Shown: one piece after another, positions 9,922-19,209 of the stretch
How the letters are laid out: each line of letters opens with the position of its first letter
How positions within the stretch are numbered: the stretch's first letter is position 1
Source of the DNA: an uncultured Burkholderiales bacterium
GTDB taxonomy: Bacteria; Pseudomonadota; Gammaproteobacteria; Burkholderiales; Eutrophovitaceae
Assembly (NCBI GenBank): GCA_951812315.1
Contig: CATOSA010000019.1
Coordinates: 1 to 64,000, forward strand
Length of the DNA: 64,000 bases
Direction: 5' to 3'
Position numbers and translations under genes: made by a program
Notes under the pieces: model-generated
What the model was told of the DNA's origin: nothing
The model's input: only the letters and a program-made list of their open reading frames with translations
The model's database searches: none

Positions 9922-10779
9922 TCACGCTGTTAGGGAATTAGGTTGTTGAATCGTCTGTCCTTCGGTCCATCGCTGTAAGAACTGCTCCGGATTCATGCCG
10001 CCCAGCGATCCATGCGGCCTGATCGTGTTGTACTCCTCGAGCCATTGATTGATTACGACCCTGGCCTCGGTCATCGAGCAAAACAGCCAGCGATTCAGGC
10101 ACGTGGTTCGAAAGATCGAGTTGAAACTCTCGCAGTATGCGTTTTGCCATGGGCTGCCCGGGTCGATGTAGTGGGTATCCACGTGCTTTTTCTTCAGCCA
10201 TTGCTGTACTGCCGTCGCGACGAGTTCCGGACCATTGTCCGAGCGAATACACGCCGGGCGGCCCTGCTCGTGGAACAGCTTGTCCAGAACACGAATGACA
10301 TCGCTTGCGTTCAGGCTGCGTGCCACGCTGATTTCAAGACCTTGCCTGGTGAACTCATCGACCACCGTGAGGCACTTGAGTTGTCGCGCACTCTGGTCGA
10401 ACACAAAGTCGTAACTCCATACGTGGTTCGGATAATTCGCCCGGTTCACCCACTGGGTCGTTGTACCCAACACCTTGCGTTTGCGCCGTTTTCTGAGCAC
10501 CTGCAGTCCTTCACGGCGACGTATCAGGCGTACGCGCTCGCGGCTAATCGCTAACCCGGTTGCGCGCATCAGCTCGTATATCTTGCGATAGCCCCAGCAA
10601 CCATAGCGCTGCGACAGGTTCACCACCTGCCCATAGGCTGCGTCGACAATGTCTTTACTACCGATATAGCGGTAGCTCGAACGGTTCATGTGCATCGCCT
10701 GACAGGCGCGGCGCTCGCTAACGGCGTACGTATTGTGCAGGTACGTCACGCAGCGCCGGCGCTCTGGCAGGCTTACCAC
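9922..10779 (-). CDS. IS3-family transposase OrfB (DDE catalytic subunit)
   Basis: 285 residues of an rve-type integrase domain. The catalytic triad is visible as Asp in YDFVFD, Asp in IRSDNGPE and Glu in YCESFN, with the usual GSPWQNAY context. It overlaps the end of orfA by 7 nt in the -1 frame. A -1 slip at the CGA-AAG codons of orfA would enter the orfB frame at the GTG at 10779, giving the OrfAB fusion normally used as transposase in this family; independent initiation at that GTG is the alternative. No stop or frameshift is present. Confidence 0.94.
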   Translation of the reverse strand: MVSLPERRRCVTYLHNTYAVSERRACQAMHMNRSSYRYIGSKDIVDAAYGQVVNLSQRYGCWGYRKIYELMRATGLAISRERVRLIRRREGLQVLRKRRKRKVLGTTTQWVNRANYPNHVWSYDFVFDQSARQLKCLTVVDEFTRQGLEISVARSLNASDVIRVLDKLFHEQGRPACIRSDNGPELVATAVQQWLKKKHVDTHYIDPGSPWQNAYCESFNSIFRTTCLNRWLFCSMTEARVVINQWLEEYNTIRPHGSLGGMNPEQFLQRWTEGQTIQQPNSLTA

Positions 10780-11039
10780 TTTCGGCTGTTCACGTCCTTT
10801 AACATCCGGATGTCCAGCGTTTGTTCGGCCACAATCTTCTTGAGCTGCGCGTTCTCGCGCTCGAGCTCTCGAAGCCGCTTCGCCTCAGCGACCTGCATGC
10901 CGCCAAACTTGGCTTTCCAGCGATAAAACGACTGCTCCGAGCAGTTGTGCTTGCGGCACACTTCGGCCACGGACAATCCTGCTTCGGCCTCGTGCAATAT
11001 TCGAATGATCTGTTCTTCGCTGAATCGATTGCCTTTCAT
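10773..11039 (-). CDS. IS3-family transposase OrfA (HTH DNA-binding subunit)
   Basis: 88 residues starting MKGNRFSEEQIIRILHEAE, the classic helix-turn-helix of IS3-family OrfA, followed by a leucine-rich coiled coil (RLRELERENAQLKKIVAEQ) for multimerisation. The ATG at 11039 is preceded by GGAGGAGG at ideal spacing, so I prefer it to an in-frame ATG five codons upstream. It binds the IS ends and forms the N-terminal part of the frameshifted transposase. Confidence 0.92.
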   Translation of the reverse strand: MKGNRFSEEQIIRILHEAEAGLSVAEVCRKHNCSEQSFYRWKAKFGGMQVAEAKRLRELERENAQLKKIVAEQTLDIRMLKDVNSRKW

Positions 11040-11102
11040 CGGGTCCTCCTCCATTGAGAAACCCTAACATAGCGGTTGGCCTAATTATGGCGGGGCAAGT
11101 CA

Positions 11103-11106
11103 GCGC
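11103..11106. repeat. Target-site duplication, right copy (GCGC)
   Basis: Matches the copy at 9892-9895. Removing the IS and one copy restores the codons AAC TGG CGC TTT of the interrupted exporter gene. Confidence 0.85.
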
Positions 11107-11621
11107 CAGTTATATGTTTCGGCAAGGTAGCCGCCGAGCGCCGGCCCGAGGGCCGGCCCGATAACCACCGACATGCCGAAGAAGCCTTGCGCCATCGCCC
11201 GGTCCTTGCCAGTGAAGGTGACCAGCAGGATTGCCTGAGCGAGTGGCACGATGGGCGCGCCAAAGACGCCCTGACCCACGCGATAGGCCAGCAGTGGCGC
11301 GAGTGAAGCTGCGGTGGCGCACAGCAGCGAGGTGATTGCGAAGCCGACGACGCAGGATATGAGCACCGTGCGTTGTCCCATTCGCGCCACCAGCCAGCCG
11401 GTCATCGGCGTTACCACCGCGGTGGCCACAACGTTCAGGGACACTACCCAGGCGATCTGATCGGGCGTCGCCGACAGCGCTCCCTGGAGCTGCGGCAGCG
11501 CCACGTTGACGATGGTCGCCGTCATGGCGTAGAGCATGGTGCACAGCGCCAGCGTCGCCAGGATCATGTAGCGCCGTACCCGGGAAAGCTCCTCGGGGGT
11601 GGCGGCGGTTTCGGATGTCAA
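11107..11621 (-). pseudogene. DHA2/EmrB-type MFS exporter, N-terminal part of interrupted gene
   Basis: The first 174 residues of a 14-helix MFS exporter, ending at the IS insertion with ETYNWR. It shows the first helix, the motif after helix 2 (GWLVARMGQRTV, MFS motif A) and the GPALGPALGGYL motif C typical of drug antiporters. The frame opens with a TTG at 11621; a stop lies a few codons upstream and no ATG is available. A truncated protein of five helices could be made but should not transport. Before insertion it may have exported the polyketide product made by the neighbouring genes (inference from proximity only). Confidence 0.9.
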
Positions 11622-11716
11622 AGTTTCGAGGAGGTCTCCGCCGGAGATTCAGCAAGGGCGAACAATATCAAAAGACGCGGGCCCGGCGCTGTCAAAGCTG
11701 CGCCTGTCACTGACCG

Positions 11717-11744
11717 CTGGTCGCAAAATTCAAGTCGCGACCAG
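11717..11744. promoter_or_regulatory. 8-bp inverted repeat upstream of the exporter gene
   Basis: CTGGTCGC and GCGACCAG, perfectly complementary, separated by 12 bases. It lies about 95 bp upstream of the exporter start and about 75 bp past the acyP stop, both read on the minus strand. An operator for a TetR- or MarR-type regulator of the exporter is one reading, a weak acyP terminator another; there is no U-run. Confidence 0.35.
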
Positions 11745-11819
11745 TTATTTCAGTGGATTGATTCCAGGCTCCGGCCAGTTGTGAAGAGCGTAGCTACTGC
11801 GTTCAGTCGTAACTGCAGA

Positions 11820-12104
11820 TCAGGACGTTCGCCGTATTTCGAATTTGTCGAACTGTTCCTGTGATTTCTCAATCTGCACGTCGGTTACATTCGCACTGGT
11901 TGGACCTTTCCAGGCCCATTCAATCATTTGGGCAACGGCTTCCGGCTCGCCATTCACCATCGCTTCAACGCTATCGTCGTGCCGGTTTCTTACCCAACCA
12001 TTGATACCAAGTTGCCGCGCCTTCTCCTGCATTGATCCCCGGAAATAGACACCTTGCACGCGACCGTGAATCGACAGTCGCCTGGTTATCTTTGAGTCAC
12101 TCAT
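11820..12104 (-). CDS. acyP: Acylphosphatase
   Basis: A 94-residue acylphosphatase with the conserved active-site loop GRVQGVYFRGSMQEKA (catalytic Arg) and GWVRNRHDDSVEAMVNG (catalytic Asn). It hydrolyses acyl phosphates such as carbamoyl phosphate. The ATG at 12104 gives the normal family length; an in-frame start 8 codons upstream is possible. It follows metG by about 36 bp on the same strand and is probably cotranscribed with it. Confidence 0.93.
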   Translation of the reverse strand: MSDSKITRRLSIHGRVQGVYFRGSMQEKARQLGINGWVRNRHDDSVEAMVNGEPEAVAQMIEWAWKGPTSANVTDVQIEKSQEQFDKFEIRRTS

Positions 12105-12140
12105 TCGGCGAGGTGCTGTGCTGGTCACGCGTTGGTCAAC

Positions 12141-14252
12141 CTATCTGACCTCCATGCCCGGTTGCGCCCCATCGTCAGGCGAAAGCAGGAAGATTCCCGG
12201 GCCATCCCCGCTTGCTGCGAGCACCATGCCTTGCGATTCGCCGAAGCGCATCTTGCGCGGTTTCAGATTGGCGACCATCACGGTCAAACGGCCCTTGAGC
12301 GCTTCGGGATCGTATGCCGACTTGATTCCGGCGAACACTTGCCGTGTCTCGCTGCCGATGTCGAGTGTGAGTTTCAACAGTTTGTCAGCACCTTCGACAT
12401 GTTGCGCGCCAACGATTTTTGCAACCCGCAGTTCGACCTTGGCAAAATCATCGATGGTGATGAACGGCTCTTCTTCGGGCTTGCTTTCCTGCGTGTTCTT
12501 TTCCACAACGTTCTCCTGATGCTGCGCGTGGCGCTGCCGCGAGTGCGATTGCGGCGTTGGCTCGAGACTTTCGGTGTTGGCTGCGACAAGGGCGTCGATC
12601 TGTTTACGATCCACCCTTGTCATCAAGTGCTTGTACTTGTTGATTCGATGCCCGCCCGGGAGCAGCGATTGGGTATCAGCCCAGGTCAGCGAAGAGATGC
12701 CGAGAAACTTCTCGACATTCTCAGCCACGACCGGCAAGACTGGTTTGAGATAGATGGTCAGCAGGCGGAACATGTTCAGCCCGTCCGAACAGACCTGTTG
12801 CAGCTTGTCCTCCTGCCCTTCCTCGCGCGCCAGTTCCCACGGTTTGTTCGCATCGACGAAAGCATTTGCCTTGTCGGCGAGCAACATCACTTCGCGCAGT
12901 GCCTTTCCGTATTCGCGTGCATCGTAGAGCGCGCCGATGGCATCGGCTTGCGCCTGCAGATCGCCGATCACGGGGTTGTCTTTGGCCGTGGCGGCTGCCA
13001 GATGCCCGTCAAATCTCTTGATTATGAAACCCGCGCAGCGGCTGGCAATGTTCACGTACTTGCCGACCAGGTCGCTGTTCACCCGCGCGATGAAATCGTC
13101 GAGGTTCAGGTCGATGTCTTCCATGGTCGAATTGAGTTTCGCAGCGTAGTAATAGCGCAACCATTCCGGATTCATGGCTTGCTGCAAGTAGCTCTCGGCA
13201 GTAATGAAGGTGCCGCGCGACTTGGACATTTTCTGTCCATCGACAGTCAGGAAACCATGTGCAAATACTTTCGTCGGTGTCCGGTAGCCGGCGAACTCGA
13301 GCATTGCCGGCCAGAACAGTGCATGGAAATAGAGAATGTCCTTGCCGATGAAATGCACCAGTTCAGTATTGCCGCCGGGGCGCAGGAAACTGTCCTGATC
13401 AATTGCATTGCCGGCTGCTTTTTGTTGTTCGACGTAGTTGGCGAAACTGCCAAAGTAGCCGACCGGCGCGTCCAGCCAGACGTAGAAGAACTTCTGTCCG
13501 TCCGTGCCGGGAATGGCGAAACCAAAATACGGCGCGTCACGCGATATATCCCAGTCGGAGAGCGTGCTTTCGCCTTCTTCCCCGAGCCACTCTTTCATTT
13601 TGTTTGCCGCTTCGGGCTGCAAGCGTTCACCGGATTGCGTGAACGAACGCAGAAACGCTTCACAGCGTTCGTCGGAAAGCCTGAAGAAATGATGTTCTGA
13701 GGCCTTGCGTTCGGGCTTCGCACCGGATACGGAGGAGTACGGTTCGATCAGATCAGTGGGCGTATAGGTGGACCCGCAAACTTCGCACGAATCGCTGTAC
13801 TGGTCTTTAGAGTGGCACTTCGGGCATTCGCCCTTGATGTAGCGATCCGGAAGAAACATCTGTTTGACCGGATCGTAGAACTGCTCGACGGATCGGCGGT
13901 CTATCAGATTGCTCGCATCCAGTCGCAGGTAAATGTCCTCGCAAAACGCCCGGTTCTCGGGAGAATCGGTCGTGTAGTAGTTGTCGAAGGCAACGTGGAA
14001 ACCGGCGAAATCGCGCGTATGTTCGCCGTGCACGCGCTCGATAAGATCGCATGGCGAGATGCCTTCGGCGTCAGCGCGCAGCATGACAGGTGTGCCGTGC
14101 GTATCATCAGCACACACATAGTAGACGTCGTGCCCCTGCATCTTCTGGAAGCGCACCCAGATGTCGGTCTGAATGTATTCCACCAGGTGACCGAGGTGGA
14201 TGCTGCCGTTAGCGTAGGGAAGGGCCGACGTGACGAGAATCTGGCGCATCAT
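12141..14252 (-). CDS. metG: Methionyl-tRNA synthetase
   Basis: A class I aminoacyl-tRNA synthetase of about 703 residues that charges tRNA-Met. It has the HIGH-type signature (SIHLGHL) near the N terminus, a zinc-binding CPKC...CEVCG insert, KMSKS (GQKMSKSRG) near residue 340, and a C-terminal EMAP/Trbp111-like tRNA-binding OB domain ([11 protein letters not shown] onward) joined by a low-complexity linker rich in Gln, His and Glu. Two adjacent ATGs (14252, 14249) fit the start; the open frame runs 11 codons further upstream without a family match. It is divergent from mrp, a common betaproteobacterial arrangement. Confidence 0.97.
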   Translation of the reverse strand: MMRQILVTSALPYANGSIHLGHLVEYIQTDIWVRFQKMQGHDVYYVCADDTHGTPVMLRADAEGISPCDLIERVHGEHTRDFAGFHVAFDNYYTTDSPENRAFCEDIYLRLDASNLIDRRSVEQFYDPVKQMFLPDRYIKGECPKCHSKDQYSDSCEVCGSTYTPTDLIEPYSSVSGAKPERKASEHHFFRLSDERCEAFLRSFTQSGERLQPEAANKMKEWLGEEGESTLSDWDISRDAPYFGFAIPGTDGQKFFYVWLDAPVGYFGSFANYVEQQKAAGNAIDQDSFLRPGGNTELVHFIGKDILYFHALFWPAMLEFAGYRTPTKVFAHGFLTVDGQKMSKSRGTFITAESYLQQAMNPEWLRYYYAAKLNSTMEDIDLNLDDFIARVNSDLVGKYVNIASRCAGFIIKRFDGHLAAATAKDNPVIGDLQAQADAIGALYDAREYGKALREVMLLADKANAFVDANKPWELAREEGQEDKLQQVCSDGLNMFRLLTIYLKPVLPVVAENVEKFLGISSLTWADTQSLLPGGHRINKYKHLMTRVDRKQIDALVAANTESLEPTPQSHSRQRHAQHQENVVEKNTQESKPEEEPFITIDDFAKVELRVAKIVGAQHVEGADKLLKLTLDIGSETRQVFAGIKSAYDPEALKGRLTVMVANLKPRKMRFGESQGMVLAASGDGPGIFLLSPDDGAQPGMEVR

Positions 14253-14393
14253 CGGATCGGTGCGGAAAAGGCGTGATTCTAGCAAAACCGTACTTAGATA
14301 AGGGTCAAAGTATTGTCAATGTTGGTATCGATAGCGTATTCCGCTGCTGGCCTTTTCGATAGAATTGGCGGCCATTTTCAAGGGAAGAGAGTC

Positions 14394-15482
14394 GTGGCAC
14401 AAACAGAAGAGCAAATCCGGGCAGCATTGGCGCAACTTGTCGACCCTGTTACCCAACGCGATTACGTGTCCAGCGGTGACGTCAAGAATATCGAGCTGGA
14501 TGGCAACAATGTTGCCGTTAAGATCGAGCTGGGTTATCCGGCCAAGAGCGTGATGGATGATATTCAACGTTCGATTGCGGCCGCGATCAAGGCGTTGCCT
14601 GATGTCGGTAAGGTGTCCGTATCGGTAACCAGCAATATCGTCGCGCACGCCGCACAGGCCGGTATCAAACTGCTGCCGGGAATCAAGAACGTGATCGCGG
14701 TGGCATCGGGCAAAGGCGGTGTCGGGAAATCCACGACCACTGCCAATCTTGCGCTTGCGCTGGCGGCCGAAGGTGCACGCGTGGGTATTCTCGATGCGGA
14801 CATTTACGGACCGTCGCAGCAGATGATGATGGGGCTGAGCGGCCGGCCGGAGTCGACTGACGGCAAGACGATCGAGCCGATGGAAATTTACGGCGTGCAG
14901 ACAATGTCCATCGGGCTGCTTATCGATGTCGATCAGCCGATGGTGTGGCGTGGCCCGATGGTTACCCAGGCGCTCGAACAACTGCTGCGTGACACGCAAT
15001 GGAAGGATGTCGACTATCTGGTCGTCGATCTACCGCCCGGGACCGGTGATATACAGCTGACCCTGTCACAAAAAGTGCCATTGACCGGAGCGGTGATCGT
15101 CACGACGCCGCAGGACATTGCACTGATCGACGCCCGCAAGGGATTGAAGATGTTCGAGAAGGTCAACGTGCCGATCCTCGGCGTCGTCGAGAACATGAGC
15201 ACACATACCTGTTCCAAGTGCGGCCACGAGGAGCATATCTTTGGCGCTGGCGGCGCCGAGCGCATGTCAACTGATTACGGCATTGATCTGCTTGGTCAGT
15301 TGCCGCTGGACATGCGCATCCGCGAGCAGGTTGATTCGGGTCGGCCGACTCTGGTGACTGATCCCGATGGTGAGATCAGCGAGATTTACAAGGGGATCGC
15401 GCGCAAGGTCGCCGCAAAAATCGCAGCGCAAAAGCGGGATTACGGTGCGGCTTTCCCGAAGATTGTTGTGCAGAACACCTGA
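14394..15482 (+). CDS. mrp: Mrp/ApbC iron-sulfur cluster carrier P-loop ATPase
   Basis: A 362-residue protein with an N-terminal DUF59/MIP18-like domain (about 1-90) and a deviant Walker A P-loop, [11 protein letters not shown], then the C-terminal [12 protein letters not shown] whose CxxC holds a bridging Fe-S cluster in the dimer. It delivers Fe-S clusters to apoproteins. I choose the GTG at 14394, preceded by a purine-rich AGGGAAGAGAG site, since the upstream 27 codons of the open frame do not look like family sequence. It is divergent from metG and precedes dcd. Confidence 0.94.
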   Translation: MAQTEEQIRAALAQLVDPVTQRDYVSSGDVKNIELDGNNVAVKIELGYPAKSVMDDIQRSIAAAIKALPDVGKVSVSVTSNIVAHAAQAGIKLLPGIKNVIAVASGKGGVGKSTTTANLALALAAEGARVGILDADIYGPSQQMMMGLSGRPESTDGKTIEPMEIYGVQTMSIGLLIDVDQPMVWRGPMVTQALEQLLRDTQWKDVDYLVVDLPPGTGDIQLTLSQKVPLTGAVIVTTPQDIALIDARKGLKMFEKVNVPILGVVENMSTHTCSKCGHEEHIFGAGGAERMSTDYGIDLLGQLPLDMRIREQVDSGRPTLVTDPDGEISEIYKGIARKVAAKIAAQKRDYGAAFPKIVVQNT

Positions 15483-15558
15483 TGGCGCAGCGAGCATTGC
15501 TCGTGAGTTTCCCAAAAATATTTTCGCAGGTTATTTCCGAGGCAGAGGTTCCCTAGAC

Positions 15559-16131
15559 ATGACAGTCAAGTCGGACAGATGGATACGCCGTATGGCGGAG
15601 CAGCATCGCATGATCGAACCGTTCGAGCCGCAACAGACGAAGATTGTTGACGAGCAGCGGGTTGTGTCGTTCGGGACTTCGAGCTACGGCTATGACATAC
15701 GCTGTTCCGACGAATTCAAGATATTCACGAATATCAATTCAACGATCGTCGATCCGAAAGCATTTGATTCGGATTCATTTGTCGACTTCAAAGGCGATAT
15801 CTGCATCATCCCGCCGAATTCGTTCGCACTTGCACGTACGGTCGAGTATTTCCGGATTCCGCGGGATGTGTTGACGATCTGTCTGGGAAAGTCCACCTAT
15901 GCGCGCTGTGGAATCATTGTCAACGTCACGCCGTTCGAGCCTGAATGGGAAGGCTATGTAACGCTGGAGTTCTCCAATACGACTCCGTTGCCGGCAAAGA
16001 TTTACGCCAATGAGGGCGTCGCGCAGGTCGTGTTCTTCCAGTGCGCGCCGGACGATGTGTGCGAAACCTCTTATGCGGACCGTGGAGGCAAATACCAGGG
16101 TCAGCAAGGTGTTGCATTGCCTCGCATGTAG
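15559..16131 (+). CDS. dcd: dCTP deaminase
   Basis: 190 residues, close to the usual 188. It converts dCTP to dUTP, the main bacterial route to dTMP precursors. Conserved blocks include [19 protein letters not shown], the catalytic-Glu region [10 protein letters not shown] and [12 protein letters not shown] at the C terminus, which closes over the nucleotide. The ATG at 15559 fits family length and lies after a GAGG site; the longer upstream open frame is not part of the gene. It follows mrp by 76 bp and feeds the thymidylate pathway together with thyA and folA farther on. Confidence 0.96.
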   Translation: MTVKSDRWIRRMAEQHRMIEPFEPQQTKIVDEQRVVSFGTSSYGYDIRCSDEFKIFTNINSTIVDPKAFDSDSFVDFKGDICIIPPNSFALARTVEYFRIPRDVLTICLGKSTYARCGIIVNVTPFEPEWEGYVTLEFSNTTPLPAKIYANEGVAQVVFFQCAPDDVCETSYADRGGKYQGQQGVALPRM

Positions 16132-16149
16132 CAGGCGAGAGAACGTCGT

Positions 16150-16411
16150 GGGAACCTCTGACCAACTCTCACGGACTCAGAGTTTGACACGCGTTCACTG
16201 GCTAGGCGGACGTCGCAGGCAATGTAGGTCACCTTGTCAAGACGGCCAACAACGCCAGTGATCGTGTGTCAATCTCCCGAAGGGCGCGTCGTACAAGGCC
16301 TGTTGCTGCGTTGCGCCTTTTGGCAAGGTTACCTACATTGCCTGCAAGACGCGCCTTGCCACAGGCCTTGTACGAACGCGCTGAGTTCATGACAATTGAT
16401 CAGAGGTTCCC
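16150..16411. repeat. 262-bp nested inverted-repeat element (MITE-like)
   Basis: The ends are a 16-bp inverted repeat with one mismatch (GGGAACCTCTGAcCAA at 16150-16165; its complement at 16396-16411). Inside are three more complementary pairs: 16183-16202 with 16254-16272; 16216-16236 with 16324-16344 (20 of 21); and 16284-16303 with 16361-16381 (one extra base). The third pair crosses the others, so the strand cannot form one simple hairpin. No coding sequence and no clear target duplication are seen. It may be a miniature inverted-repeat transposable element or a decayed IS; the family is unassigned. Confidence 0.75.
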
Positions 16412-16434
16412 AAGATTTTTTTGCGGGATTGGGC

Positions 16435-16462
16435 TTGATTCCTGCGATTTCAAGCCTACAAT
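16435..16462 (+). promoter_or_regulatory. Sigma-70 promoter for ornithine decarboxylase
   Basis: TTGATT (16435-16440), a 16-bp spacer and TACAAT (16457-16462). It lies directly downstream of the inverted-repeat element and would start a transcript with a leader of about 190 nt. Confidence 0.55.
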
Positions 16463-16492
16463 ACGCGTCTCATTTTTTCAGGGTTTTCCCTT

Positions 16493-16582
16493 TCCGGTCT
16501 GGGAGTTAGGGCGCTCGTCGCCAAGGCTGGCCGAATCATTCGCGATGTGAGTGACCGGTAGAAGGGGCACCACCGGGACGAG
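16493..16582 (+). other. Structured leader candidate upstream of ornithine decarboxylase
   Basis: CTCGTC (16514-16519) is complementary to GACGAG (16577-16582), and CCGGT (16493-16497) can pair with either ACCGG at 16554-16558 or ACCGG at 16572-16576. Such mutually exclusive pairings are expected in cis-acting leaders, but short complementarities also occur by chance. It does not match the alphaproteobacterial speF leader in any way I can recognise. Confidence 0.3.
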
Positions 16583-16660
16583 AAACAAAAAACGTTTCGC
16601 ACGCAAACCATTTTTATTGGTGTAACCGTCGGTAACCCATTTTCGATCAGGAGAAAGACG

Positions 16661-17833
16661 ATGACCGCACATGCCGCGCTCAGACAGCAAGCCGAGCTCG
16701 ACAGTCTGTTCGACACGCACCCCGAAGTTTCGCTTGATTTCGGGCATGTTCAACGTGCCCTGGAGCAGGGTTATACGAAACCGTTTCTGCTGGTCGACCC
16801 GGATATCGTCCGCGGCAAGTACCGGCGTTTTTGTGCGGCAATGCCGAGAGTGCGGGCGCATTATGCCGTCAAGGCGAACCCGGATCTGCGTGTCGTGCAG
16901 GCGCTCGTCGACGAAGGTTCAGGTTTTGAAATTGCCTCGCCTGCCGAACTGGACCTGCTTGTTTCGCAAGGGGTCGATCCGTCGCACGTGCACTACAGCA
17001 ATCCTGTCAAGGCACGCCAATACATAGAGTATGCAGCGTCCAAAGGCGTTGAGTGGTTTGCGCTGGATAGCGCGGACGAACTGCGCAAGATCCACGCGGT
17101 CGCGCCACGCGCAAAATTGTATCTGCGCATCGACACACCAAATATCGGCAGTGACTGGCCGCTTTCAGGAAAATTCGGTGTGCACCTGGGTGAGGTGGAC
17201 GAGATTCTGGATGCTGCGGCTGCGCTCGGCGCGCAATTGTGTGGCGTTACGTTTCATGTCGGCTCGCAATGCAGAAATCCGCAAAACTGGCGTGTAGCTA
17301 TTGACCGCGCCAAGCGCATTTTTCAGAAGATGCGCCTCAAGGGACTTAAGCCGGAAATGCTCAATATTGGCGGCGGGTTTCCTGTTCGGCTCACCAAACC
17401 GATTCCGTCGGTGGAAGTCATCAGCGAGGTCGTCAATGCGGCAATAGCAGACCTCGACGAGAGCATCAGGGTGATGGCCGAACCGGGTCGCTATCTGGTG
17501 TCCGATTCTGCGTACTTCGTATGCCGTGCCATTGGAACCGCCAGGCGCGGCGGTCAGCGCTGGGTTTATCTGGATACCGGCATGTTTGGCGGCTTGCTGG
17601 AAAGTACGCAGGGGCTGCACTATCCGCTGGAGTCGGATTGTGGCGGCAGGCTTGTACCGTGGCATATCGCGGGACCGACCTGTGATTCGGTCGATGTGCT
17701 GCTGCAAGATCATTTGCTTCCGGCAGACTTGCAGGATGATGACTTCATCTACATTCGCAACGCGGGTGCTTACACAACTGCATATGCGAGCGAATTTAAC
17801 GGGTTTCCGCTGCCGGACGTTCGAGTCATCTAG
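16661..17833 (+). CDS. Ornithine decarboxylase, alanine-racemase fold (group IV)
   Basis: 390 residues of a PLP-dependent decarboxylase with an N-terminal TIM barrel and C-terminal beta domain. PLP Lys71 is in YAVKANP, the phosphate-binding glycines in NIGGGFPVR, and the catalytic cysteine in GPTCDSVD; EPGR is also present. These features mark the eukaryotic-type ornithine or lysine/ornithine decarboxylases that make putrescine (or cadaverine), rather than diaminopimelate or arginine decarboxylases. AGGAGAAAG, 4 nt before the ATG, supports the start. It stands alone between dcd and the convergent folA. Substrate preference between ornithine and lysine cannot be settled by reading. Confidence 0.9.
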   Translation: MTAHAALRQQAELDSLFDTHPEVSLDFGHVQRALEQGYTKPFLLVDPDIVRGKYRRFCAAMPRVRAHYAVKANPDLRVVQALVDEGSGFEIASPAELDLLVSQGVDPSHVHYSNPVKARQYIEYAASKGVEWFALDSADELRKIHAVAPRAKLYLRIDTPNIGSDWPLSGKFGVHLGEVDEILDAAAALGAQLCGVTFHVGSQCRNPQNWRVAIDRAKRIFQKMRLKGLKPEMLNIGGGFPVRLTKPIPSVEVISEVVNAAIADLDESIRVMAEPGRYLVSDSAYFVCRAIGTARRGGQRWVYLDTGMFGGLLESTQGLHYPLESDCGGRLVPWHIAGPTCDSVDVLLQDHLLPADLQDDDFIYIRNAGAYTTAYASEFNGFPLPDVRVI

Positions 17834-17893
17834 CTCTGGCGTCGGCTTATGCTGCGTCAGGCCGACCTCCCTGCTGGGCCTTGTTGCTAACGA

Positions 17894-18418
17894 TCAGCGG
17901 CCAATGCGTTCCAGCGTCACGAAGTCATAGCGCAAACCACTCGCTGCATCGCTGCGCTTCTCGCGCCGGCGTTCATTCCACTGCTCTTCGTCTATTTCCG
18001 AGAACCAGGCGTCGCCCTGCACGGATGTACCGATCTGCGTGAGCTCGATGCGGTCAGCAAGCGGTAACGCCAGCCGGTAGATCTGTTCGCCACCAATGAC
18101 GTAAGCCTGATCGGCACTCTCGACGAGTTCGAGCGCGGCGGCAAGCGAGCTTACGCAATCCGCACCGTTCACTGTCAGGTTCTCATTGCGGCTGATGACA
18201 ATGTTGCGGCGTCCCGGCAATGCCCGGCCGATCGAATCATGGGTCTTGCGCCCCATGATCACCGGATGACCCATCGTCAGTGCCTTGAATCGTTTGAGGT
18301 CGGCGGACAGGTGCCACGGCAATTGCCCGTCTTTGCCGATGACGCGCTCAGCCGCCATCGCGACGATGAGTACAACCTGTGGCTTGCGGTCCGTTTGCAG
18401 TTTGGTGTTTGCGGTCAC
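17894..18418 (-). CDS. folA: Dihydrofolate reductase
   Basis: 174 residues, NADPH-dependent reduction of dihydrofolate to tetrahydrofolate. Recognised by [13 protein letters not shown] (catalytic Asp), [15 protein letters not shown] and VIGGEQIY. Its GTG start overlaps the thyA stop in a 4-nt GTGA, so the two are translationally coupled, which suits their linked roles: thymidylate synthase oxidises the folate that this enzyme re-reduces. Confidence 0.96.
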   Translation of the reverse strand: MTANTKLQTDRKPQVVLIVAMAAERVIGKDGQLPWHLSADLKRFKALTMGHPVIMGRKTHDSIGRALPGRRNIVISRNENLTVNGADCVSSLAAALELVESADQAYVIGGEQIYRLALPLADRIELTQIGTSVQGDAWFSEIDEEQWNERRREKRSDAASGLRYDFVTLERIGR

Positions 18419-19209
18419 ACCGCAATCGGCGCCTTGATTGCCGGATGGGGGTCGTAACCGACCAGGCTGAAGTCATCGTATTGGAAATCGAACAGGCTGG
18501 TAACTTCCGGATTGAGCACCATGCGCGGCAGTATGCCGGGTTCGCGCGACAGTTGTTCGCGGGCCTGTTCGAGATGATTCAGGTACAGATGGCAATCACC
18601 GAACGTGTGTACGAAATCGCCGGGTTTGAGGCCACAAGCCTGCGCAACCATTAACGTAAGCAGGGAATGCGATGCGATATTGAAAGGCACGCCCAGGAAA
18701 AAATCGGCGCTGCGCTGGTAGAGCTGGCAGGATAACTTGCCGTTGGCGACGTAAAACTGAAAAAATGCATGGCATGGCGCAAGTGCCATGCGCTCGATGT
18801 CGGCGACATTCCATGCGGAAACAATCAGCCGTCTCGAGTCAGGGTTTTGTTTGATGTCTTCGATGACCTTGCTGATCTGGTCAATGTGCCGCCCGTCTGG
18901 CGCAGGCCAGGAGCGCCACTGATAGCCGTACACAGGGCCGAGGTCGCCCTTTTCGTCAGCCCATTCGTCCCAGATTGTTACGCTGTTTTCCTTCAGGTAG
19001 GCAATGTTGGTTTCGCCCTTGAGGAACCACAACAGTTCGTGAATGATCGACTTCAGGTGGACTTTTTTGGTCGTCAGCAACGGGAAGCCTTGCTGAAGAT
19101 CGAAACGCAGTTGCGCGCCGAATACGCTCAGCGTGCCGGTCCCGGTGCGGTCCATTTTTCTGGCGCCGCCGTCCAGGATGTGTTGCATCAGATTGAGATA
19201 GGTGCGCAT
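18415..19209 (-). CDS. thyA: Thymidylate synthase
   Basis: 264 residues from the ATG at 19209, the length of the E. coli enzyme. It methylates dUMP with methylene-tetrahydrofolate. Landmarks are [16 protein letters not shown], the nucleophile Cys in [28 protein letters not shown] and [10 protein letters not shown]-like [11 protein letters not shown] at the end. A TTG two codons upstream also lies in frame. It is followed by folA with a 4-nt overlap and is divergent from aroC. Confidence 0.97.
   Translation of the reverse strand: MRTYLNLMQHILDGGARKMDRTGTGTLSVFGAQLRFDLQQGFPLLTTKKVHLKSIIHELLWFLKGETNIAYLKENSVTIWDEWADEKGDLGPVYGYQWRSWPAPDGRHIDQISKVIEDIKQNPDSRRLIVSAWNVADIERMALAPCHAFFQFYVANGKLSCQLYQRSADFFLGVPFNIASHSLLTLMVAQACGLKPGDFVHTFGDCHLYLNHLEQAREQLSREPGILPRMVLNPEVTSLFDFQYDDFSLVGYDPHPAIKAPIAV

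Larger units (their letters stand above)
9896..11102 (-). mobile_element. IS3-family insertion sequence (IS407-group-like), 1207 bp
   Basis: A complete IS carrying orfA and orfB on the minus strand. Its ends begin TG and finish CA; the terminal repeats TGTCAAGCCC (left) and TGACTTGCCC (right, reverse complement) agree at 7 of 10 bases. It is flanked by GCGC duplications. The size, the two overlapping frames, the OrfA helix-turn-helix sequence and the 4-bp duplication fit the IS407 group. It lies inside the DHA2 exporter gene, in the same orientation as that gene. Both frames are intact, so it may still be active. Confidence 0.93.
16132..16660. other. 529-bp intergenic region with repeat element, promoter and leader
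   Basis: No coding region is credible here. It holds a 262-bp nested inverted-repeat element (16150-16411), a sigma-70 promoter (16435-16462) and a leader of about 190 nt before the decarboxylase gene with several self-complementary segments. Confidence 0.8.

Noticed and set aside
12132-13700. 522-codon open frame on the plus strand
   Set aside because: It lies wholly antisense to metG, whose motifs are unambiguous, and its translation shows no domain; it is a codon-bias shadow.
16462-16660. speF-type or mini-ykkC riboswitch upstream of ornithine decarboxylase
   Set aside because: I could not find the conserved sequence blocks of either class; only generic complementary segments are present.
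17841-17866. Bidirectional terminator between the decarboxylase gene and folA
   Set aside because: GTCGGC and GCCGAC can pair, but the stem is only 6 bp with a 14-base loop and no U-run on either strand.
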